Source: Pseudomonadota bacterium (GTDB lineage: Bacteria > Pseudomonadota > Alphaproteobacteria > Rhizobiales > Devosiaceae). Taken from it: a stretch of DNA of 10,112 bases. Positions within the stretch are counted from its first letter, which is position 1; the number at the start of each line of letters is the position of its first letter. The notes below the pieces were generated by a model. The model saw only the letters and a program-made list of their open reading frames with translations, made no database searches and was not told where the DNA came from. Positions 5,956-10,112 of this stretch are shown here, piece after piece. The position numbers were made by a program, and so were the translations under genes. Location: NCBI GenBank assembly GCA_023427545.1, contig JAEZBF010000075.1, positions 1-10,112 of the forward strand, written 5' to 3'.

Positions 5956-7167
5956 TCAGGCCATCGCCTTCTGCAGGTTGGCGTCGACGGCATCCAGGAA
6001 GCCCTGGGTCGAGAGCCACGGCTGGTCCGGCCCGACGAGCAGGCTCAGGTCCTTGGTCATCTTCCCGCTCTCCACGGTCTCGACGCACACCCGCTCGAGC
6101 GCCAGTGAGAAGTCGATCAGCGCCTGGTTGCCGTCGAGCTTGCCACGGTGCGCAAGACCCCGTGTCCAGGCAAAGATCGAGGCGATCGAGTTGGTCGACG
6201 TCTCCTTGCCCTGCTGGTGCTGACGGTAGTGGCGCGTGACGGTGCCGTGCGCCGCCTCGGCCTCGACGATCTTGCCGTCCGGCGTCGTCAGCACCGAGGT
6301 CATCAGCCCGAGCGAGCCGAAGCCCTGTGCGACGATGTCGGACTGCACGTCGCCGTCGTAGTTCTTGCAGGCCCAGACGTAGCCACCGCTCCACTTGAGC
6401 GCCGAGGCCACCATGTCGTCGATCAGGCGGTGCTCGTACCAGAGCTTGCGTTTTTCGAACTCGGCCTTGAACTCGGCGTCGTAGATCTCCTGGAAGATGT
6501 CCTTGAAGCGCCCGTCATAGGCCTTGAGGATCGTGTTCTTGGTCGAGAGGTAGCAGGGCACGTTGCGCGCCAGCGCGTAATTGAAGCTGGCGTAAGCGAA
6601 GTCGCGGATCGACTCGTCGAGGTTGTACATCGCGAGCGCCACGCCGGCGCCCGGCGATTGGAACACCTCGTGCTCGATGACCTGTCCGTCCTCGCCGGTG
6701 AAGCGGATGGTCAGAGTGCCCTTGCCGGGCATCTTGAAGTCGGTCGCGCGATACTGGTCGCCGAAGGCATGGCGCCCGACGATGATCGGCTGCGTCCAGC
6801 CGGGCACCAGCCGCGGCACGTTCTTGCAGATGATCGGCTCGCGGAAGATCACGCCGCCCAGGATGTTGCGGATCGTCCCGTTGGGCGACTTCCACATCTT
6901 CTTGAGCTTGAACTCCTCGACGCGGGCCTCGTCCGGGGTGATCGTCGCGCACTTGACGCCGACGCCGTACTCCTTGATCGCGTTCGCCGCCTCGACGGTG
7001 ACCTTGTCCTCGGTCCGGTCGCGGTTTTCGACGCTGAGGTCGTAGTACTTGAGGTCGATATCGAGGTAGGGGTGGATCAGCTTGTCCTTGATGGCCTGCC
7101 AGATGATGCGCGTCATCTCGTCCCCATCGAGCTCGACGACGGGGTTCTCGACCTTGATCTTGGGCAT
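5956..7167 (-). CDS. icd: NADP-dependent isocitrate dehydrogenase
   Basis: A 403-residue cytosolic homodimeric enzyme of the TCA cycle that converts isocitrate and NADP+ to 2-oxoglutarate, CO2 and NADPH. It belongs to the eukaryote-like IDH subfamily common in alphaproteobacteria, not the E. coli type. The substrate site is intact: WKSPNGTIRNILGG (Ser94, Arg100), Arg109, GRHAFGDQYRATDF (Arg132, Tyr139), STKNTILK (Lys210), and the metal aspartates in RLIDDM (Asp250/251) and NYDGDVQSD (Asp273, Asp277). Several of these fall on the same numbers as human IDH1. The ATG at 7167 is preceded by GGAG nine bases upstream. It is monocistronic and convergent with the barrel gene. Nothing in the upstream sequence shows specific regulation. 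All key residues are present and length is normal. Confidence 0.98.
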   Translation of the reverse strand: MPKIKVENPVVELDGDEMTRIIWQAIKDKLIHPYLDIDLKYYDLSVENRDRTEDKVTVEAANAIKEYGVGVKCATITPDEARVEEFKLKKMWKSPNGTIRNILGGVIFREPIICKNVPRLVPGWTQPIIVGRHAFGDQYRATDFKMPGKGTLTIRFTGEDGQVIEHEVFQSPGAGVALAMYNLDESIRDFAYASFNYALARNVPCYLSTKNTILKAYDGRFKDIFQEIYDAEFKAEFEKRKLWYEHRLIDDMVASALKWSGGYVWACKNYDGDVQSDIVAQGFGSLGLMTSVLTTPDGKIVEAEAAHGTVTRHYRQHQQGKETSTNSIASIFAWTRGLAHRGKLDGNQALIDFSLALERVCVETVESGKMTKDLSLLVGPDQPWLSTQGFLDAVDANLQKAMA

Positions 7168-7312
7168 GCTGAAGGGCTCCGGAAACTGGGTGGCGGACTG
7201 GCTGGCCCTATAGCATGAAAGCGCGCCGCGGAAAGCTCGTCCCGCGGCCCGCCGACTCAGCCGCGCGGCGGCAGCGCCGTTGGCCGCCCGCCCCGGCAGA
7301 TGGCGCTCGTCC

Positions 7313-7738
7313 TCAGGGGCCGCCCAGCTCCTTCTTGAACTGCTCGAAGTCGATCTGGAGGCCGTTGAACACGGTGCTCCAGTGCCGTGTCAGCGCGGCC
7401 ATGCCGACGGCCTCGGCGATCTCCTCGTCGCTGGCGCCGAACTCGCGCGCGCTCCTGGTATCGGCCCAGACGCAGTACTGGCACGGGATCTGCGCCGCCA
7501 CCGCTAGGCTGATGAGCGCCTTCACCTTCGGGCTCAGCGCCGTCTTGTCGCTCATCTCCAGGTCGCGCAGCTCCGCCCACGCGCCTGCGATCCCGGCCTT
7601 CGGGAAGGCCTTCACGAAGCTCGGGACGCTGCCGAACGTCGACTCGATTTCCTTGTATGTCTGCTCTGCTGCAGTGTTGGCATCCTGTGCCGCGGCGGGC
7701 AGGGCGCCAACGATGGCGCCGGCCAATAGGCCGGCCAC
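7313..7738 (-). CDS. Secreted carboxymuconolactone decarboxylase (CMD/AhpD-like) protein, 5' end probably frameshifted
   Basis: The body is a CMD-family helical domain: KVKALISLAVAAQIPCQYCVWADTRSAREFGASDEEIAEAV, then the RHWSTVFNG stretch. The CxxC pair is kept, but the histidine of the AhpD CxxCxxxH motif is Asp here, so peroxidase-type activity is uncertain. As written, the frame opens only at a GTG (7736-7738) with no nearby Shine-Dalgarno and gives a signal-peptide core (LLAGAIVGALPAAAQ) without its basic N-region. A strong RBS and ATG lie at 7771-7786 in another frame; adding one base in between would give MYNFRKS...APVAVAGLLAGAIVGALPAAAQ, a complete signal peptide. I therefore infer a one-base deletion or sequencing error. 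The gene is divergent from the TetR regulator and is the likely target of the shared operators. Substrate unknown. Confidence 0.85.
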   Translation of the reverse strand: MAGLLAGAIVGALPAAAQDANTAAEQTYKEIESTFGSVPSFVKAFPKAGIAGAWAELRDLEMSDKTALSPKVKALISLAVAAQIPCQYCVWADTRSAREFGASDEEIAEAVGMAALTRHWSTVFNGLQIDFEQFKKELGGP

Positions 7739-7770
7739 CGCGACCGGAGCGGCGATTTCCTGAAGTTATA

Positions 7771-7786
7771 CATGGACCTCTCTCCC
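7771..7786 (-). promoter_or_regulatory. Strong RBS and ATG out of frame with the CMD gene
   Basis: On the minus strand GGGAGAGAGG is followed three bases later by ATG (7773-7771), then TATAACTTCAGGAAATCG, coding MYNFRKS. This is the best start signal in the region. It is 35 bases from the GTG that opens the CMD frame, so the two are one base out of register. Confidence 0.7.
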
Positions 7787-7799
7787 ATTGCATGCTAGC

Positions 7800-7870
7800 G
7801 CCTTACGCTGTAAGGCAATGCAGCGAGAGTATCCTTGCGGCGTAAGGTGTCAAGCCTTACACCGTACGGC
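7800..7870. promoter_or_regulatory. Triple TetR-type operator array
   Basis: Three versions of one palindrome: O1 GCCTTAC-GCT-GTAAGGC (7800-7816, perfect), O2 CCTTGC-GGC-GTAAGG (7833-7847, one mismatch) and O3 GCCTTAC-ACC-GTACGGC (7854-7870, one mismatch). Centres at 7808, 7840 and 7862 are 32 and 22 bp apart, close to three and two helical turns, so all sit on one DNA face. They lie between the divergent CMD and TetR genes. The neighbouring TetR protein is the obvious ligand, which is inference. Confidence 0.8.
7826..7853 (-). promoter_or_regulatory. Candidate promoter of the CMD gene
   Basis: On the minus strand a perfect TTGACA (7853-7848) precedes, by 16 bases, TACTCT (7831-7826). Transcription would start near 7819, some 45 bases before the RBS-bearing ATG. 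O2 covers the spacer, O3 abuts the -35 and O1 lies just after the start point, so a bound repressor would block it. On the plus strand TTGCGG (7835-7840) and TACACC (7858-7863), 17 apart, could drive the regulator. Confidence 0.5.
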
Positions 7871-7883
7871 TCAAGGAGGTGTG

Positions 7884-8579
7884 ATGCCACGGGTAGTAGA
7901 GAAGCCTGGCCGCGAGCCACTCTCGCGCGACCGCATCGAACTGGCAGCGCTGGAGCTGATCGAGCGCGAAGGGCTGCAGGGGTTCTCGATCCGCAAGCTG
8001 GCGGCGGCGCTCGGCTGCGAACCGATGAGCATCTACCACTACTTCCCCAGCAAGGGGCACCTGATGGATGGTCTGATCGACCACGTCGTCGCAGAAATGA
8101 GCGAATTGCCCGATCCCACGCTGCCCTGGATCGAGCGGCTGCGCGTGCTCGGCCGAGACGTCCGCCGCGTCGTCACCATGCGGCCCAACCTGTTCGTATT
8201 CGTCGGCACGCACCGGATGAACACGCCACGGGCGCTCGCCTGGCTGGAATCGGTGCTCGGGCTCTTTGCGGAGAGCGGGCTGCCGCACGACGATTACATT
8301 CGCCTGTTCCGCGCGACGAGCTACTTCCTCATGGGCGCCGCGCTGGATGAAACCGCGGGCTACGCCCGTGGCCCGAGCACGGTGGCGCCGCTCGCGGACG
8401 ACGTCATGGCACGTGATTTTCCGCACGTGAGCCGCGCGGGTCGTCTTTTCCGGCCTTCCGAGTTCGACAGGACGTTCGAGCTCGGCTGGGACATCTTCCT
8501 TGCCGGCGTCGAAGCCTTTCGCGCGCGGCGTGGCGTCACCGACAGGGGACGGACGGCTACTTCGGCGGCAGCGTCCTGA
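7884..8579 (+). CDS. TetR-family transcriptional regulator
   Basis: A 231-residue repressor-type protein. The DNA-binding domain occupies residues 12-60: SRDRIELAALELIEREGLQGFSIRKLAAALGCEPMSIYHYFPSKGHLMDGL, with the helix-turn-helix at about 33-53 and the canonical SIYHYFPSK. The all-helical C-terminal part (to about residue 215) resembles the TetR_C ligand-binding and dimer domain; the ligand is unknown. The ATG at 7884 follows an ideal AAGGAGGT (7873-7880), although the spacing is short; an in-frame ATG at 7788 would run through the operators and is rejected. It is divergent from the CMD gene, so control of that gene and autorepression through O1-O3 are likely. Its last 23 bases overlap the convergent TfoX-N gene. 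Confidence 0.95.
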   Translation: MPRVVEKPGREPLSRDRIELAALELIEREGLQGFSIRKLAAALGCEPMSIYHYFPSKGHLMDGLIDHVVAEMSELPDPTLPWIERLRVLGRDVRRVVTMRPNLFVFVGTHRMNTPRALAWLESVLGLFAESGLPHDDYIRLFRATSYFLMGAALDETAGYARGPSTVAPLADDVMARDFPHVSRAGRLFRPSEFDRTFELGWDIFLAGVEAFRARRGVTDRGRTATSAAAS

Positions 8580-8892
8580 CGAACCGCTCGGCGTACTCGA
8601 GCCAATCCCTCAGCGCCTCGTCGCTGTCGATGCCGTCGTCGGTGACTTCGAGAAAGCCCTTCATCTCGCGCTCGCCCATCAGCATCGGCGCGGCGCCCGG
8701 GCGGTTCAGCGCCTCGTTATAGTTGTCGGGCCCGACCCGGATCAGCAGCGCACCGCTTTTCATCGCGCCGCCCACCATGTTGCCGTGGAGCATGAAGCAG
8801 ACGCCGCCGAACATCTTCTTTTCGCTGACTCCCGGCTTGTGCCCGATCATCCCGCGTATCCGCTCGGCCAGCTCATCGGACGCGATCGACAT
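8557..8892 (-). CDS. TfoX N-terminal domain protein
   Basis: A 111-residue protein that is a single TfoX-N domain: a short N-terminal helix, then KKMFGGVCFMLHGNMVGGAMKSGALLIRVG (residues 26-54), the family's signature beta hairpin region, and a C-terminal amphipathic helix (DEALRDWLEYAERFVRTLPPK). It lacks the TfoX C-terminal domain of the competence regulator, so a competence role should not be assumed; stand-alone members are mostly uncharacterised. The start has GGGAAG seven bases upstream. Its ATG shares one base with the upstream gene's stop (TGATG), which points to translational coupling. It overlaps the end of the convergent TetR gene. Confidence 0.88.
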   Translation of the reverse strand: MSIASDELAERIRGMIGHKPGVSEKKMFGGVCFMLHGNMVGGAMKSGALLIRVGPDNYNEALNRPGAAPMLMGEREMKGFLEVTDDGIDSDEALRDWLEYAERFVRTLPPK

Positions 8893-9338
8893 CAGGTGAC
8901 TTCCCTTTGGCGGTAAGTCTCGTGCTGCGGCAGGTCCGGCGGCACCACGTCCCAGCCGCGCAATGAGCGGGCGAAGATCAGCTGGTTGGGCACGAACCAC
9001 TCGGTGTCGCTGCCGAAGAGCCCGATGGGCAGCAGGATGCCGTCCGCCCAGCGGCTCGATCGCCCGTAAAGGTGCGTGCCGCATTGCGGGCAGAAATAGC
9101 GCGTGAACGTCGCCCCGGAATCCGCCGGTCGCGCAAAGGCGCGGGTCTCCCCCTCGATCGAGAAATCGGCCTGCCGCACCATCGCAATGCTGGAGTGGCC
9201 GGTGCCCGTCGCCTTCTGGCAGTCCTCGCACGAGCACATCAGCATCGAAAGCACCGGACCGTTCACGGCAACGGTGACGGCGCCGCAGGCACAACGTGCC
9301 GAAATTTCGAGGCGGGGACGGGCAGGGTGGGACATCAT
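8892..9338 (-). CDS. GFA/CENP-V-like zinc protein
   Basis: A 148-residue member of the glutathione-dependent formaldehyde-activating (Gfa/CENP-V) fold family. The zinc cysteines are complete: CACG (Cys16, Cys18), CSCEDCQKATGTG (Cys35, Cys37, Cys40) and FCPQCGTHLY (Cys83, Cys86). Between them is the usual F-rich beta sheet ending in R-FCP-CG. Founding members were proposed to speed the formaldehyde-glutathione reaction, but most relatives have no proven role. No signal peptide. I chose the ATG at 9338; a second ATG follows at once, and a TTG at 9371 would add 11 residues. A purine-rich GGAAGGGGAAGG lies upstream but about 15 bases from the ATG, so the start is not settled. It is the first gene of a two-gene operon with the TfoX-N gene and is divergent from the acetyltransferase. 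Confidence 0.9.
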   Translation of the reverse strand: MMSHPARPRLEISARCACGAVTVAVNGPVLSMLMCSCEDCQKATGTGHSSIAMVRQADFSIEGETRAFARPADSGATFTRYFCPQCGTHLYGRSSRWADGILLPIGLFGSDTEWFVPNQLIFARSLRGWDVVPPDLPQHETYRQREVT

Positions 9339-9380
9339 CCAAGGCTCGCACGGCCTTCCCCTTCCGGACAAGCGCTCGGC

Positions 9381-9409
9381 TTGATCTTCCCTGCGATAAA
9401 CCCTATCCC
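9381..9409 (+). promoter_or_regulatory. Candidate promoter of the acetyltransferase gene
   Basis: TTGATC (9381-9386), 17-base spacer, TATCCC (9404-9409), ending 23 bases before the start codon. Reasonable -35 and spacing with a half-matching -10. Confidence 0.4.
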
Positions 9410-9432
9410 CGCAAGTTCACTAGGAGCCGCCA

Positions 9433-10020
9433 ATGGCGTTCGTTCCGCGGTACCCCATCGAGACCGAACGGCTGCACCTGCGGCCTTTCACCCGCGGGGA
9501 TGTGGACGCGGTTTTCTCCTACCGCAGCCGCGACGATGTCTGCCGCTACCTCTTCGACGAGCCGATGAGCCGGCAGACCTGCGCCGAGACAATCCAGGCG
9601 CGCATCGGCCAGCTCAGCTTCGACGAGGAGGGCGACCGCATCGTCCTTGCGGTGGAGCGGCGCGGCGAGTCCGACATGGTCGGCGAGGTCTCGCTGATCC
9701 TGCGCAGCGTCGCCTCGCGGCAGGCCGAGATCGGCTACATTTTCCACCCCGACGTGAAGGGGCAGGGCTATGCCACCGAGGCAGCGCGGGCGATGGTCGC
9801 GCTCGCCTTCGATGGCGCCGGCATGCACCGCGTCTTCGCCCGCTGCGATGCCCGCAACCTGGCCTCCGCTCGCGTCATGGAGCGCCTCGGCATGCGCCGC
9901 GAGGCCCACTTCCGGGGCCACCACATGGTCAAGGCCCGTTGGGACGAAGAGTACATCTACGCCATCCTCGAGGACGAGTGGCGCGCCCAGGTCCAGGGCC
10001 TCTCCGTCGCCGCCGACTAG
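9433..10020 (+). CDS. GNAT-family N-acetyltransferase (RimJ/RimL type)
   Basis: A 195-residue acetyl-CoA-dependent acetyltransferase. The N-terminus IETERLHLRPFTRGDVDAVFSYRS is the usual first strand and helix of the Acetyltransf_3 group. The acetyl-CoA site is AEIGYIFHPDVKGQGYATEAARAMVALAF (residues 98-126), where KGQGYA stands for the Q/R-x-x-G-x-G/A loop with Lys at the first position. The NLASARVMERLGMRREAHFR stretch (142-161) is also standard. The group includes enzymes acting on ribosomal protein N-termini and on small amines or antibiotics; the substrate here cannot be told. The ATG is preceded by AGGAG (9422-9426), six bases off. It is monocistronic, divergent from the GFA-like gene. 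Confidence 0.94.
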   Translation: MAFVPRYPIETERLHLRPFTRGDVDAVFSYRSRDDVCRYLFDEPMSRQTCAETIQARIGQLSFDEEGDRIVLAVERRGESDMVGEVSLILRSVASRQAEIGYIFHPDVKGQGYATEAARAMVALAFDGAGMHRVFARCDARNLASARVMERLGMRREAHFRGHHMVKARWDEEYIYAILEDEWRAQVQGLSVAAD

Positions 10021-10045
10021 CCAAGGGCCCGGCGGAAACCGCGTC

Positions 10046-10112
10046 CTACTTTTTCGCGGTCATCACCCCAGCGCTCTGCGCCGGAAACTCCACCACCATC
10101 CCAGTGCCGACC
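10046..10112 (-). CDS. C-terminal end of a gene running off the window
   Basis: On the minus strand an open frame enters at the window edge and ends at TAG (10048-10046), reading VGTGMVVEFPAQSAGVMTAKK. It converges on the acetyltransferase gene with a 25-base gap. The GTGMVVEFPA stretch faintly recalls the last strand of some histidine-kinase ATPase domains, but 21 residues are too few to assign a family. No terminator is visible between the two genes. Confidence 0.4.
   Translation of the reverse strand, partial: VGTGMVVEFPAQSAGVMTAKK

Noticed and set aside
6148..7218. Long open frame on the plus strand opposite icd
   Set aside because: Antisense shadow of a fully conserved isocitrate dehydrogenase; low-complexity Leu/Val/Asp/Arg-rich composition and no RBS.
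7257..7793. The 178-codon minus-strand frame starting at 7793 as the CMD gene
   Set aside because: It is out of frame with the CMD domain, Arg/Gly-rich, and its start lies upstream of the RBS.
756..8579. The TetR regulator at 7884 as the repressor of the TetA-like gene
   Set aside because: They are 6 kb apart, and I saw no copy of the CCTTAC-N3-GTAAGG operator near the antiporter start.
2669..10105. A 15-base match CCACCACCATCCCAG after tRNA-Val and near the right edge, as possible attachment sites
   Set aside because: The right copy lies inside an apparent coding end, no integrase is present, and low-complexity CCA runs make chance likely.

Overview
The window is GC-rich, gene-dense alphaproteobacterial chromosome, probably Hyphomicrobiales and possibly Devosia-like. 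This reading rests on several features. The isocitrate dehydrogenase is of the eukaryote-like NADP type. There are small Omp25/Omp31-like outer-membrane barrels. A hupB gene is followed by tRNA-Val(TAC) and, further on, tRNA-Asp(GTC), and ribosome binding sites and tRNA promoters have typical alphaproteobacterial form. I see no integrase, IS element, CRISPR array or phage module. It reads as ordinary chromosome with small accessory genes between core genes.

Layout, left to right. (1) 82-1940: an uncharacterised protein with a faint zinc DD-peptidase (M15-like) pattern, then a TetA-like 12-TM drug/H+ antiporter. (2) 2024-4330: the hupB locus (promoter, HU gene, strong terminator), tRNA-Val(TAC), a BBE-type FAD oxidoreductase with its own RBS, then tRNA-Asp(GTC). 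(3) 4519-5789: two tandem, diverged outer-membrane beta-barrel genes. The second has a structured 218-bp upstream region and a codon choice that suggests high expression. (4) 5830-7167: a probable bidirectional terminator and the convergent icd gene. (5) 7313-8579: a secreted-looking carboxymuconolactone decarboxylase (CMD/AhpD-like) gene divergent from a TetR-family regulator. Their shared 110-bp region holds three copies of one palindromic operator in helical phase. (6) 8557-9338: a TfoX-N protein and a GFA/CENP-V-like zinc protein, overlapping by one base as an operon. (7) 9433-10112: a RimJ/RimL-type acetyltransferase and the C-terminus of a convergent gene cut by the window edge.

The most informative signals lie between genes. 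The TetR/CMD region looks like a complete regulatory switch: three operators interleave with a perfect TTGACA -35 element for the CMD gene. The CMD reading frame appears broken by one base between its strong RBS/ATG and its signal peptide. The hupB and second barrel-gene leaders share three short sequence words in different order. I found no clear candidate for a wholly new multi-gene system. The best candidates for undescribed biology are the M15-like protein with a substituted zinc-ligand position and the CMD/TetR switch.
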